A stretch of DNA of 64,000 bases from UBA5794 sp963714375 (GCA_963714375.1 CAVQOG010000001.1:62001-126000); one strand, 5' to 3'. Numbered from the stretch's first letter, positions 35,911 through 47,584 are shown. A program made the numbers and translations. Notes: a model not told the origin generated them from the letters alone.

Positions 35911-38265
35911 GTGACCGATAGAGCAGGGCTTACGTCGCACGAGGTCGCCGAGCGTGTTGAGGCTGGCAAGGTCAACACCGTTGATCAGAGGACCTCACGC
36001 ACCGTCGGCGCAATCGTTCGAGAGAACGTATTCACCCGCTTCAACGCGATCATCTCGACGCTTCTGGTAATCATCCTCGTCTACGGCGATCTTCCTGATG
36101 CACTGTTTGGGTTTGTCATGGTCATCAACTCGATGATCGGCATCGTCCAGGAGGTCCGAGCCAAGAAGACCCTTGACTCGCTCCGAGAGCGGATCGCACC
36201 GCACATCGTGGTCGTGCGCGACGGTGAAGAGCACAAGATTGCATCAAACACCATCGTCTTGGACGACGTTGTGGTCATCAGTACCGGGGATGCGGTCCCG
36301 GTGGATGGGATCATCATCGATTCCGATGGTCTTGAGGTTGACGAGTCCTCGTTGAGCGGTGAATCGGATCCGGTTGCCAAGGTAGTCGGGGATGAGATCA
36401 GGTCTGGAAGTGCCGCAATCGCCGGTTCAGGAAGATTCGTAGCGACCGCGGTGGGCGCCGATGCCTGGGCACAGAGAATCAACAAGGACGCTCGTGAGTT
36501 CACGCTGACCGATTCGGGACTCAGGAAGGAGATCGATCGGCTTCTCGGATGGATCGTGTGGGCGATCGTTCCGGTTGGGATCTTGTTGTTTGTCACGCAT
36601 GTCACTCGGACAGCCGATTTGGCATCCGCTCTCGTGAGCACGGTGTCGGGGCTTGTTGCGATGATCCCGCAGGGTCTTGTGCTGTTGGTTTCGATGTCGT
36701 TCGCGGTCGCTGCATTGCGTCTTGCCAAGCAGAGCGTTGTCGTTCAGGAACTCGCCGCCGTAGAAGGGCTCGCCAGGGTGGACGTGGTGTGTCTTGACAA
36801 GACAGGGACGCTCACCACCGGAGAGTTGACCGTCGAATCGATCGAGTGCTTCGACGCCGATCGGGCATTGGTGCTTGAGGGGCTTGCCGTTCTGACGGCC
36901 ATCGAACGAAACCCAACCGCCACGATGCAGGTGATAGCACAGTCGTTGCCCGATCCCCAGCCTTGGGATCCCACCGTCACGGTGCCGTTTTCTTCTGTGA
37001 GAAAGTGGAGCGGAGCGAGCTTTGGCCAGTCGGGAACATGGGTGATGGGAGCCCCCGAGGTGTTGCTCGACGCGATGGGTGCAGAAGCATCAGAGGTGGG
37101 CCGGCGGGTGGCAGATCTTGCATCGGAGGGACGGCGCGTCTTGTTGGTTGCGACCTCTCCGCATGTGTTTTCGAGCGAAAGCGTCTTGCCCCGAGAAATG
37201 GAGTCGGCCGCGATCGTGTCGATCGTGGAGAAAATTCGTCCCGATGCTGCCGACACCTTGGCGTATCTGGTGAATCAAGATGTGGCGATCAAGGTGGTTT
37301 CGGGTGACAATCCTGTGACTGTGACAGCTATTGCTGCCGCGGTGGGACTTCCTGGCGCCGAAATGGCTGTTGACATGCGTGGCCACAAGGACGTGACCGG
37401 TCTTGCCGAGAACCATGTCGTGTTCGGACGGGTACAGCCCGAGCAAAAGCGGGCGCTCGTGCGGGATCTGCAAGCGAACGGCCATACGGTCGCGATGACC
37501 GGCGATGGCGTCAACGACGTGCTGGCCATCAAGCAAAGCGACATCGGAATCGCAATGGACACTGCCGGGTCAGCCACCCGGGCTGTGTCACAACTCGTCC
37601 TCCTTGACGGCAGGTATGACCGCCTACCGTCCGTGCTCGCCGAAGGACGGAGGGTGATCGCGAACATGGAACGTGCCTCCGCATTGTTCATAACGAAGAC
37701 GGTCTACGCGATCCTGCTCGCCGTGTCGGTGAGTGTGGCCGGATTTGCGTTCCCGTTCCTCCCGCGGCACCTGACCCTCGTTGGGACACTCACGATTGGG
37801 GCGCCGGCCTTCATCTTGAGTTTCTGGCCATCGGACAGTCCCGCTCGGCCTGGATTCTTGTCCCGGACGATGCGCTTTGCTCTCCCAGCAGGTCTCGTGG
37901 CTGCCATCGTTACATTCTCGATCTATGCGGTCGCTCGCTCATCTCTCGTCGGAGCGACGACGCCGGAGGCACAGACCGCTGCAACGCTGACCTTGGCTCT
38001 CGTTGGCTTCTGGATCCTCTATCGCCTGATTCGCCCGCTTGACCGCGCAAAATCAGCGCTGATCGGATCGATGTTTGTGGCGCTGATTCTGGCATTCACA
38101 GTGCCATTCGCATCAGACTTTTTTGCACTTGATTTCCCGAGCCTCGCATCGGGGCTTGCCGTCGCCGCGGTCACAATCATTGCCATTGTGATTCTCGAAT
38201 TGGTTCTCGACCTTGCGGAGCGAAGTGGGGCGAGACTGACATGGTTCGCCATCGATGAGGGCTGA
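35911..38265 (+). CDS. ctpE: P-type cation ATPase, CtpE-like
   Basis: A 784-residue ATP-driven membrane pump. The actuator domain has DESSLSGESDPV, the catalytic aspartate is D296 in DKTGTLTTG, and the hinge reads MTGDGVNDVLAIKQSDIGIAM. Helix M4 has MIPQGLVLL, where calcium and other pumps have PEG; the PQGL form is like mycobacterial CtpE, reported as a calcium uptake pump. Ten membrane helices are expected and seen as hydrophobic stretches, six of them at the C-terminus. The GTG at 35911 abuts the Trm112 stop. It converges with the cupin gene with a 4-bp gap. Confidence 0.9.
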   Translation: MTDRAGLTSHEVAERVEAGKVNTVDQRTSRTVGAIVRENVFTRFNAIISTLLVIILVYGDLPDALFGFVMVINSMIGIVQEVRAKKTLDSLRERIAPHIVVVRDGEEHKIASNTIVLDDVVVISTGDAVPVDGIIIDSDGLEVDESSLSGESDPVAKVVGDEIRSGSAAIAGSGRFVATAVGADAWAQRINKDAREFTLTDSGLRKEIDRLLGWIVWAIVPVGILLFVTHVTRTADLASALVSTVSGLVAMIPQGLVLLVSMSFAVAALRLAKQSVVVQELAAVEGLARVDVVCLDKTGTLTTGELTVESIECFDADRALVLEGLAVLTAIERNPTATMQVIAQSLPDPQPWDPTVTVPFSSVRKWSGASFGQSGTWVMGAPEVLLDAMGAEASEVGRRVADLASEGRRVLLVATSPHVFSSESVLPREMESAAIVSIVEKIRPDAADTLAYLVNQDVAIKVVSGDNPVTVTAIAAAVGLPGAEMAVDMRGHKDVTGLAENHVVFGRVQPEQKRALVRDLQANGHTVAMTGDGVNDVLAIKQSDIGIAMDTAGSATRAVSQLVLLDGRYDRLPSVLAEGRRVIANMERASALFITKTVYAILLAVSVSVAGFAFPFLPRHLTLVGTLTIGAPAFILSFWPSDSPARPGFLSRTMRFALPAGLVAAIVTFSIYAVARSSLVGATTPEAQTAATLTLALVGFWILYRLIRPLDRAKSALIGSMFVALILAFTVPFASDFFALDFPSLASGLAVAAVTIIAIVILELVLDLAERSGARLTWFAIDEG

Positions 38266-38269
38266 CCGG

Positions 38270-38632
38270 TCAGGGTGCTGAGGTGCCTTCGCGGTTGTAG
38301 TCGTCCTCGAGGCGAACCACATCGTCGAGGTGGTTAGTGGAAACCTCGATGATCTCGACATCACCATTCGACGGTGCTTCGAATCGGTGGATCTGGCCCA
38401 CGGGAATATCGGCGGACTCGCCTACGCCGAGTTCGACCACGGTAGCTTCGTCGCCCTGCCCGAGATTGAGGAGCAAAGTCCCTGACACGACGAGAATCGA
38501 TTCGTGTTTCTGTTCGTGGAATTGAAGGCTCAGCCGTTTGCCGGCGTCGATGTGGATGATCTTGCCCGCGTAGTGGTCCGTGTGTGCCCACAGCAGCTCA
38601 TGACCCCAGGGCTTGTCGGTTCGGGTGTGCAT
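38270..38632 (-). CDS. Cupin, type II mannose-6-phosphate isomerase-like
   Basis: A 120-residue single-domain cupin. KPWGHELLWAHTDHYAGKII matches the C-terminal isomerase half of ManC-type proteins; metal-site histidines are in LSLQFHEQKHESILVV and in IPVGQIHRFEAP. Sugar-phosphate isomerase activity is possible but unproven at this small size. It faces away from ahcY across a 132-bp gap that holds heptamer repeats. Confidence 0.8.
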   Translation of the reverse strand: MHTRTDKPWGHELLWAHTDHYAGKIIHIDAGKRLSLQFHEQKHESILVVSGTLLLNLGQGDEATVVELGVGESADIPVGQIHRFEAPSNGDVEIIEVSTNHLDDVVRLEDDYNREGTSAP

Positions 38633-38652
38633 GCGGAGGAGCCTACCGGCTC

Positions 38653-38684
38653 CAGCTTTCAGCTTTCGGCTATCAGCTGTCAGC
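38653..38684. repeat. Heptamer repeat, CAGCTTT type
   Basis: CAGCTTT, CAGCTTT, CGGCTAT and CAGCTGT follow one another, then CAGC, in the divergent gap between the cupin gene and ahcY. A partial inverted copy, AAAGCTGAAAGC, follows at about 38702. Confidence 0.85.
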
Positions 38685-38764
38685 CAATCGAGAAGCGCAG
38701 AAAAGCTGAAAGCTTCGGTGTCCTATCCTCGGACCGACTCGAACCACTCCGAAAGGTCTCACGC

Positions 38765-40012
38765 GTGGAGTACGACATCGCCGATATTGGACTTGCCGAC
38801 AAGGGAGACCTACGAATTGAGTGGGCGGCGCGGCGGATGCCCGTCCTCGCTGCGATTCGTGAACGCTTCGAGAAGGAGCAACCGCTTGCGGGGTACCGGA
38901 TCGGGGCGTGCATGCACGTCACGAGCGAGACAGCGACGCTGATGCACGCGCTCGTTGCAGGCGGTGCTGAGGTAACAATCTGCGCATCGAACCCACTGTC
39001 CACCCAGGACGACGTCGCCGCCTCACTTGTGAGGGCAGGCATCCCAACGTACGCAGTTCGAGGTGAATCTGCCGACGACTTCTACCGTCATATCAACGCC
39101 GTGCTCGACACGCAGCCTCATCTCGTGTTTGACGACGGTGCTGATATGACGACCGTGCTCCACAAGGAGCGGATCGACCAGGACGTCCTCGGGGGAATGG
39201 AGGAGACGACGACAGGGGTCATCCGGCTCAAGGCAATGGCGGAAGAGGACGTTCTGCGATACCCCGTTGTTGCGGTCAACGATTCCGACACCAAGCACCT
39301 CTTCGACAACCGTCACGGCACCGGACAGTCGTCCCTCGATGGCATTCTGCGAGCCTCGAACATCCTGTTTGCTGGCAGACGTGTCGTCGTCGCCGGATTT
39401 GGGGATTGTGGTTGGGGTATTGCAACGAGAGCCAAAGGCATGGGCGCTGATGTGATCGTGACGGAGATCAACCCGATCCGGGCAGTTGCTGCTGCCATGG
39501 AAGGTCACCGAGTCATGTCAGGTGACGAAGCTGCCGAGGTCGGGGATCTCTTCATCACGGCAACCGGGAACATCCACGTGTTCAGGGCCGAGCACTTCGC
39601 CAAGATGAAAGATGGATCGATCATCGCGAATGCCGGGCATTTCGATGTGGAACTTGATCTGGTCGCTCTCGATGAGATGGCCGATTCGCGCCGGGTACTC
39701 CGCGACAATCTCGAAGAGTTCGTCATGCCAGATGGTCGACGAATCCTTGTCGTCGCCGACGGTCGGCTCGTAAACCTCGGTGCGGCTGAGGGGCATCCCG
39801 CCGATGTGATGGACATGTCGTTCGCAGATCAGGCGCTCGCAGCTGAATGGATCATCCAAAACAAAGACAACCTGCGCCCACAGGTGTACACGCTTCCCAC
39901 AGAGCTTGACCACGAAGTAGCACGGCTGAAACTCGAGGCGATGGGTGGATCCCTCGAATCTCTCACCGTTGAGCAGTCCGAGTACCTCGACTCCTGGCAG
40001 CTGGGAACCTGA
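38765..40012 (+). CDS. ahcY: S-adenosyl-L-homocysteine hydrolase, short form
   Basis: Splits S-adenosylhomocysteine into adenosine and homocysteine, keeping methylation going. The 415-residue protein starts at the GTG at 38765 (AAAGG upstream), where the family begins (EYDIADIGLADKGDLRIEWA). Motifs: CMHVTSETATLMHALVAGGA, SNPLSTQDDVAASL, the NAD loop VVVAGFGDCGWGIATRAKG, and VNLGAAEGHPADVMDMSFAD. Mycobacterial SahH is about 495 residues; this one lacks the extra inserts and resembles the archaeal/Thermotoga type of about 405-425 residues. Confidence 0.94.
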   Translation: MEYDIADIGLADKGDLRIEWAARRMPVLAAIRERFEKEQPLAGYRIGACMHVTSETATLMHALVAGGAEVTICASNPLSTQDDVAASLVRAGIPTYAVRGESADDFYRHINAVLDTQPHLVFDDGADMTTVLHKERIDQDVLGGMEETTTGVIRLKAMAEEDVLRYPVVAVNDSDTKHLFDNRHGTGQSSLDGILRASNILFAGRRVVVAGFGDCGWGIATRAKGMGADVIVTEINPIRAVAAAMEGHRVMSGDEAAEVGDLFITATGNIHVFRAEHFAKMKDGSIIANAGHFDVELDLVALDEMADSRRVLRDNLEEFVMPDGRRILVVADGRLVNLGAAEGHPADVMDMSFADQALAAEWIIQNKDNLRPQVYTLPTELDHEVARLKLEAMGGSLESLTVEQSEYLDSWQLGT

Positions 40013-40026
40013 CGAGGACCGTTGGC

Positions 40027-40162
40027 CGATGACCGATGACCGATGACCGACCTCAGAAATCAGAAGTCAGAGGTCAGAGGTCAGAAGTCAGGTATCTCAG
40101 GGGGAGTGGGATCTTTCGGTAATCGGTAATCGGTAATCGGTAATCCGTAGTCCGTAGCCCGA
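40027..40162. repeat. Long mixed heptamer array downstream of ahcY
   Basis: Two blocks. 40027-40093 runs GATGACC (three units) into TCAGAAN/TCAGAGG (five units). 40117-40162 runs GGTAATC (four units) into CGTAGTC types. It fills most of the gap between ahcY and comF. Confidence 0.9.
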
Positions 40163-40193
40163 TTCTGTCATCCCCGACGCATACGGTTGAACC

Positions 40194-40772
40194 ATGGTCT
40201 GTTTGGCATGTTCGGGTCCGGGGTCACCGTTGTGTTTCGTTTGTGAGCAGTCACTCCAGCGGGTGCCAGGCCGCGTCGTCGGTACCGGCGATCTCCGGGT
40301 CAGCGTCAATCCGGTGTTCGCCCACCGTGGTGCTGCTGCACGGCTCGTCCACAACCTCAAGTACCGGAGGTCCATCAAAGCAGGACAGCTTCTTGCGTCC
40401 TACATGGCTGAACTGGTTCCGATGGATGCCGATGCCCTTGTGCCGATTCCGAGGGTTCTTGCACGACGTGTGTCATACGGGATCGACCAGACAGCGGTTC
40501 TTGCGCGACTTGTCTCGGGCATCACGGGGATACCGGTTCAACGGTCACTGCGAATCGGCGTCTGGCATCGACGGTCAGCGGGCCTTGCGCGGCAACGCCG
40601 ATCGGTGCCGTTGTTCGAGACGACTGGTTCGCCTTTCCGTCAGCCGGTGCTCGTGGATGATGTGTGTACGACGGGGTCGACCGTCGTCGGGGCGGCGTTG
40701 GCGATGGGACTCAATCGGATGGAAGCGGTGGTTGCGTCCTCGGCAAGTGTGGGAGCGGGTCCAAGATGGTGA
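40194..40772 (+). CDS. comF: ComF-family phosphoribosyltransferase-like protein
   Basis: 192 residues. An N-terminal zinc-finger-like set (CLACSGPGSPLCFVC) is followed by the type I phosphoribosyltransferase fold with LVHNLKYRRSIKAGQLLASY, ALVPIPRVLARR and the PRPP loop PVLVDDVCTTGSTVVGAALA. ComF/GntX proteins are linked to DNA uptake or phosphorus sugar metabolism, but the role in actinobacteria is unknown. Placement before hpf and secA matches mycobacteria. Confidence 0.88.
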   Translation: MVCLACSGPGSPLCFVCEQSLQRVPGRVVGTGDLRVSVNPVFAHRGAAARLVHNLKYRRSIKAGQLLASYMAELVPMDADALVPIPRVLARRVSYGIDQTAVLARLVSGITGIPVQRSLRIGVWHRRSAGLARQRRSVPLFETTGSPFRQPVLVDDVCTTGSTVVGAALAMGLNRMEAVVASSASVGAGPRW

Positions 40773-41060
40773 CGTCTCGTTTCGAGATCGTCGAAGACCC
40801 GGGTGCAGCTAGGCCTTGACCTTGGTTCTGACCTGGTGTCTTCATGTTGCTATCTACGGCGTGTTCCGGGTGTGACTAGATAGGTTCAGCGACCCAGTGT
40901 TTGTGGCTCGGTCGTGCGCGAAATTCAGTAATCCCTTGGTCGTACGGGTGGGGGGATGTCGTTTCTGCGTAAACCCCCGACGTTGAGCCGGTGAGAACGC
41001 ATGCCCGGGTTCGGGGTAGGATGAGGACAAGGATTGGCAGAGTCAACCAAGGAGGCGGCA
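40773..41060. other. Intergenic region upstream of the hpf leader ORF
   Basis: Almost 290 bp with no tRNA, no recognised riboswitch and no heptamer repeats. It must hold the promoter for hpf. A clear -10/-35 pair was not found; TAGGAT at about 41026 is a possible -10. The TGACTAGATAGGTTCAGCGACC region (about 40873-40893) has no symmetry I can support. Confidence 0.4.
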
Positions 41061-41189
41061 GTGAAGGTGACTCGTTCTGGGTCCCCGATCAGGTGCTGCA
41101 CGTCCGGACGCCCGATCCCATCCACAGCTTCTGTATGCCGTGCTCTTGCGCGCATCCGGACCCAATACCCACGAATGGAGACCACGTGA
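41061..41189 (+). CDS. Short leader ORF coupled to hpf
   Basis: A 42-codon frame from the GTG at 41061, preceded by a very strong Shine-Dalgarno AAGGAGG (41049-41055, 5-base spacing). The peptide is basic with a Cys pair (SGSPIRCCTSGRPIPST) and a third Cys further on. Its TGA stop (41187-41189) overlaps the GTG start of hpf (41186-41188), the usual layout for translational coupling. The peptide resembles no family I know; a regulatory leader is the best reading. Confidence 0.6.
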   Translation: MKVTRSGSPIRCCTSGRPIPSTASVCRALARIRTQYPRMETT

Positions 41190-41731
41190 CAGTTCGTGTC
41201 CACGGCAGGAACATGCAGGTATCAGATCAGATGCGGTCGGTTGCCGAGGAACGGGTCAAACACGCTGGAAGGATTTTCGACGACGGTGGGAACGTGGACG
41301 TCGAGTTCACCGAAAAGCAGAATCCCAGACAGGTGGAAGACCGTTATCGGGTCGAGATCACGTCGTCGGCAGCGGGGAACATCGTTCGCATAGAAGCAGA
41401 GGCTGCTGATGAGCGGGCGGCACTTGATGCTGCAACGGAACGCTACGAACGTCAACTCAGGCGACTCAAAGAGCGACTCATCCAGCGAAACCGAACCGGA
41501 AACAAAGCTCTCAATGACTTGGAAGATCAGTCCGATGTAGAAACAGACCGTGACGCTGTGATTGTCAGAACCAAGAGATTCGAGATGAAGCCGATGACCG
41601 CCGAGGAAGCTGCTTTGCAGATGGAAATGCTCGGACACAGCTTCTTCTTCTTTCTCAACGGAAATTCTGGACAGCACAATGTGGTGTATCACCGCCGTGA
41701 CGGTCATGTAGGACTCATCGAACCCGAGTGA
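41186..41731 (+). CDS. hpf: Ribosome hibernation promoting factor, long form
   Basis: Binds the 30S decoding site and dimerises ribosomes in stationary phase. The 181-residue protein has the N-terminal HPF domain (VRVHGRNMQVSDQMRSVAEE; VDVEFTEKQNP; DAATERYERQLRRLKERL) and the C-terminal dimerisation domain (RTKRFEMKPMTAEEAALQME; HSFFFFLNG; VVYHRRDGHVGLIEP). The start is the GTG at 41186 with GGAG five bases upstream, overlapping the leader stop. The response regulator gene follows after 13 bp. Confidence 0.94.
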   Translation: MTVRVHGRNMQVSDQMRSVAEERVKHAGRIFDDGGNVDVEFTEKQNPRQVEDRYRVEITSSAAGNIVRIEAEAADERAALDAATERYERQLRRLKERLIQRNRTGNKALNDLEDQSDVETDRDAVIVRTKRFEMKPMTAEEAALQMEMLGHSFFFFLNGNSGQHNVVYHRRDGHVGLIEPE

Positions 41732-41744
41732 GCCGGAGCCACCA

Positions 41745-42395
41745 ATGAAAAGACTGCTTGTCGTAGACGACGTACCGCTGTTCCGTGCTGGCCTGACCTC
41801 AGCACTGCAGGGGGCAGGCTATGACGTCGTCGGCGAGGCAGCCGATGGGGAAGGTGCGGTGGCCGTTGCTGAGATTGAGCAGCCTGACATTGTGCTGTTG
41901 GATGTACTCATGCCCGGGATGTCAGGTATCGATGCACTCGCAAAGATCCAAGCCGTTGCCCCCGAAGCCGCAATCGTGCTTCTGACCGGATCCGAATCCG
42001 AAGAGGATCTCGTCGAAGGCGTGAAACTCGGGGCACGCGGCTACATCGTCAAGGACATGCCGTTCGATCAGCTCGTTGTGTCCATCAACCAGGTCGCAAA
42101 CGGCGGTGCGGCTATCTCCCCCGTCATGGCAGGAAAGCTGTTCGATGTGTTGCGCCAGCTCGTTCTCCACCACGACATGGTCGGTGCCCGCAAGCCCACG
42201 CTGACCGGCCGCGAAATCGAAGTGCTTGAGATGGTGTCCGAGGGGAGGACCTCGAGGCAGATTGGCGATCTCCTGTTTATCTCCGAGAACACGGTCAAGA
42301 ATCACATCCGCAACATCCTCGACAAACTCGGCCTCCACAGCCGTAACGAGGCGGTCCTCTACGCCGTGCGCGAGAACCTCATCGTCCTGAGATAA
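41745..42395 (+). CDS. NarL/FixJ-type response regulator
   Basis: 216 residues: receiver domain (1-120) with the acidic pair DD at 8-9 and phospho-acceptor D53 in DIVLLDVLMPGMSG, and K in VKDMPFDQL; then a LuxR-type HTH (LTGREIEVLEMVSEGRTSRQ, ENTVKNHIRNILDKLGLHSR). No sensor kinase lies in the window, so the input is unknown. The 13-bp spacing suggests cotranscription with hpf, which would tie it to growth arrest; this is inference. Confidence 0.93.
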   Translation: MKRLLVVDDVPLFRAGLTSALQGAGYDVVGEAADGEGAVAVAEIEQPDIVLLDVLMPGMSGIDALAKIQAVAPEAAIVLLTGSESEEDLVEGVKLGARGYIVKDMPFDQLVVSINQVANGGAAISPVMAGKLFDVLRQLVLHHDMVGARKPTLTGREIEVLEMVSEGRTSRQIGDLLFISENTVKNHIRNILDKLGLHSRNEAVLYAVRENLIVLR

Positions 42396-42396
42396 C

Positions 42397-42489
42397 TATC
42401 AGCTTTCGGCTTTCAGCTCTCAGCTTTCAGTTGTCGCTTGTCAGCTCCCGGACGGCGTCGAGTCTCGGTCATCGGTCATCGGTAATCCG
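42397..42489. repeat. Heptamer repeats between the response regulator and secA
   Basis: CAGCTTT-type units (42399-42446; with CGGCTTT, CAGCTCT and CAGTTGT variants) are followed by CGGTCAT-type units passing into GGTAATC (42463-42489). The secA start lies 44 bp further on. Confidence 0.88.
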
Positions 42490-42532
42490 ATCTTGTTCCA
42501 CCAACAGAGCATTCCCCGTACACTTCACAACG

Positions 42533-45193
<2,661 letters not shown>

Positions 45194-45287
45194 AGTCGTT
45201 TCGCAATGACACACGGGATGGGAGTCTGAGATCGGAATTCGTACCAAAATCGCAGCGGCTGCCAAGGGTGTCAGTATTGCTTCGGCG

Positions 45288-47273
45288 GTGCGTCGCTCAG
45301 CACAATGGGCCAACCCTGTGGTCGGATCACCGTCTGCTCCGCTTGAAACCGTTGCATTCCTCGAGTCGTTCGGCCCGTCGCTCATGCCGCACGCGTCGCT
45401 GCATCAAGGCGCCCTTGCGGGCATGTCTGTGCTTGCAGCGAGAAGCACCATGGCGGTCGTCGAGAAGGCAACGGGATCAATTGTCAATGAGGGCGACCCA
45501 CTGTCGCACCAGCTCCTGATGCGGGGACTCACGGGGTTCGTTGGGCAATCGTTCGCCGGGCTCCCGTTTCGTGAGGGTGAGTCCCTGAGCCGGGCAGGTG
45601 TGCGGACTTCGGGAAGGCTGTTGAGAACTGGTTCCATCGGTGGCGCGCTCTACGACATCGGCCGTGCTGCCCAAGGCCGATACCCATCTTCATCCCTCGT
45701 CCGTCCCGTGCTTGTCAGTGCCGCTTCCCTTGCCGGCGTTCTGTTCTGGTCAAAGACCAGATTGGATCAGCGCGAGGCCGAGATTGAACGCTGGCCCATG
45801 CCGCAGCCAAACAAGCTCATTCCTGGTGTTGCGACGGGGTATGCCGTAGTCGGTGTGGGGGCGCTCGCAGCCAGGGCATTCCTGATGACTCGGTCCGGTT
45901 GGATGTCATTCTTTGGGGATACGGTTCTCCGACGTAGGCTCGGCGGTGCCGTCAACGCTGCGATGTGGACCGGTGGCGTCGCCATGCTCTACAACAGCGG
46001 TGTCGGGTATATCGGTCGTGCGAATGAGAAAATCGAGCCTGGATATTCCCATCCACCCATGGTCGATCTTGTGTCTGGTAGCCCGAACAGCTTTTCACCG
46101 TTCGCCGATCTCGGCCAGCAGGGTCGACGCTTCGTGACTGACGTGCTGACCCCCCAATACATCGACAAGACCATGGGTGAGGGCAACGCCAAGCACCCTG
46201 TCCGAGTGTTCATCGGATACAACTCGGAACCGATGTATCCGACTGGTCGCGCGGAGATGGCACTTGATGAGATGGAGCGAACGGGCGCATTCGATCGTAA
46301 GTACATCCTTCTCATGTCACCAACAGGTACCGGATGGATTGACCAGACGACAATCGAATCCGCCGAACTGTTTGCACACGGTGACATCGCCTCAGTGTGT
46401 ATCCAATATGGCAAGTTCCCTTCGTTCCTCAGCGTCCAGAAGGTCGCCCTTGGTCGTTCCCAGTTCCGGCTCCTGTTGTGGGGCGTCAAGCAACGTCTTG
46501 AGGGGATTCCCCTTGAGAAACGACCAAAAGTGTTGGTGTTCGGCGAAAGTCTCGGTGCATGGACATCCAGCGATGTTGTGATGTTCAACGGGATTGCAGG
46601 TTTCGACCACTACGGAATTGCCCGTGCTCTGTGGGTGGGTCTCCCGTGGATGGCGAAGTGGTCCCGATCCGGGATGAACCGCGGGGCAAGCGATCTCGTA
46701 CCGGAGGGAACCGTCGGTGTGTTCGATCATCACGCACAACTCGCCGCTATTGGCGAGGAGAACCGCAAGAAGCTGCGAGCCGTCGTCCTCTCCCATGACA
46801 ACGACCCGATTGCCGTCATGGGGCCCGACCTTGCGATCCAAGAACCCGAGTGGCTTCGGGGTGAGCGTGGCAGGGGAGTACCTCCATCGATGCAGTGGTC
46901 TCCCATTGTGACGGCACTCTCCGTCGTGCTGGATGCCGCAAACGCCATGGTTATGGTTCCTGGCCACTTCGGCTCGTTCGGACACGACTACCGGGGAGAT
47001 ATGGCACGATTCGTCCTTGACGGGTTGGATCTCCCGCGAGCGACGGAAACCCAGATCGAAGCGGTTGAGAAGGCATTGCGCGACCTTGAACTTGAGCGGG
47101 CCGAACGCGTCAACGCAGACCACATCGATGCAGCACCACCTGCACCCGCACAGCACCTGAAGGGCAAGCGAGTTGTCGGCGGTATCCCGCTGTACGGAAA
47201 GCGAACGCCGCGCTCGAAAGCGATCCGCAATGCCCTCAAGCGATCCGGAGTACCCCAAGGGGATATGCAGTAG
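45288..47273 (+). CDS. Membrane alpha/beta-hydrolase of the Abhydrolase_9 family
   Basis: At least 661 residues. The N-terminal about 280 residues have several hydrophobic segments; the C-terminal catalytic domain has RVFIGYNSEPMYPTGRAEMA, the nucleophile elbow FGESLGAW (S421 counted from 45288), and later SHDNDPIA and GHFGSFGHDYR that may give Asp and His. It matches the actinobacterial family with a membrane N-terminal half and Abhydrolase_9 (PF10081). The start is unsure: protein-like sequence (GIRTKIAAAAKGVSIASAVR) continues upstream to about 45231 with a GGGAG ribosome site at 45220 but no ATG, GTG or TTG, so an ATC/ATT start or a sequencing difference is possible. Confidence 0.8.
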   Translation: MRRSAQWANPVVGSPSAPLETVAFLESFGPSLMPHASLHQGALAGMSVLAARSTMAVVEKATGSIVNEGDPLSHQLLMRGLTGFVGQSFAGLPFREGESLSRAGVRTSGRLLRTGSIGGALYDIGRAAQGRYPSSSLVRPVLVSAASLAGVLFWSKTRLDQREAEIERWPMPQPNKLIPGVATGYAVVGVGALAARAFLMTRSGWMSFFGDTVLRRRLGGAVNAAMWTGGVAMLYNSGVGYIGRANEKIEPGYSHPPMVDLVSGSPNSFSPFADLGQQGRRFVTDVLTPQYIDKTMGEGNAKHPVRVFIGYNSEPMYPTGRAEMALDEMERTGAFDRKYILLMSPTGTGWIDQTTIESAELFAHGDIASVCIQYGKFPSFLSVQKVALGRSQFRLLLWGVKQRLEGIPLEKRPKVLVFGESLGAWTSSDVVMFNGIAGFDHYGIARALWVGLPWMAKWSRSGMNRGASDLVPEGTVGVFDHHAQLAAIGEENRKKLRAVVLSHDNDPIAVMGPDLAIQEPEWLRGERGRGVPPSMQWSPIVTALSVVLDAANAMVMVPGHFGSFGHDYRGDMARFVLDGLDLPRATETQIEAVEKALRDLELERAERVNADHIDAAPPAPAQHLKGKRVVGGIPLYGKRTPRSKAIRNALKRSGVPQGDMQ

Positions 47274-47283
47274 GAGCTTTCGT

Positions 47284-47568
47284 GGAATCCAGCTTGCCTG
47301 GATTCCCAAGGAACTCGACCTTGTCGAGTTCCCGCTTTCAGCTTTCAGCTTGCCGACGTCCGACGTCCGACTTCTTCTGTTCTCCTCTGGATGCCCCCCT
47401 GCATCGTCTGCGAAGCAGACGCCGCGTCCCCCGTAAGCGAGGGGACGGTCTTGAGCTTGTTCCCGTCCTCCCGGCTGCCGGGGGGACGCGGAGCAACGCC
47501 TGCGCAGCAGGTGCTGCTCCGCAGGGGGGCCTCTGACGTCTGACTTCTGACTTCTGACTTCTGACTCT
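47284..47568. repeat. Dense mosaic of hairpins and heptamers between the hydrolase gene and prfB
   Basis: In order: composite element copy 2 (hairpin A GGAATCCAG/CTGGATTCC 47284-47306; hairpin B GGAACTCGAC/GTCGAGTTCC 47310-47332), CAGCTTT heptamers (47333-47350), CCGACGT heptamers (47353-47373), CGTCTGC-GAA-GCAGACG, GTCCCCCGTAAGCGAGGGGAC, GTCCTCCCGGCTGCCGGGGGGAC, then TCTGACT-type heptamers (47532-47568). The whole 311-bp gap is repeat DNA; no gene is seen in it. Confidence 0.9.
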
Positions 47569-47584
47569 CCCTACTCTCCCACGC

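Noticed and set aside
38640..38764. SAH riboswitch before ahcY
   Set aside because: The gap consists of heptamers and a short leader; the conserved SAH aptamer core was not found.
40773..41060. tRNA or riboswitch in the gap before hpf
   Set aside because: No GGTTCGA-type T arm and no aptamer pattern could be seen.
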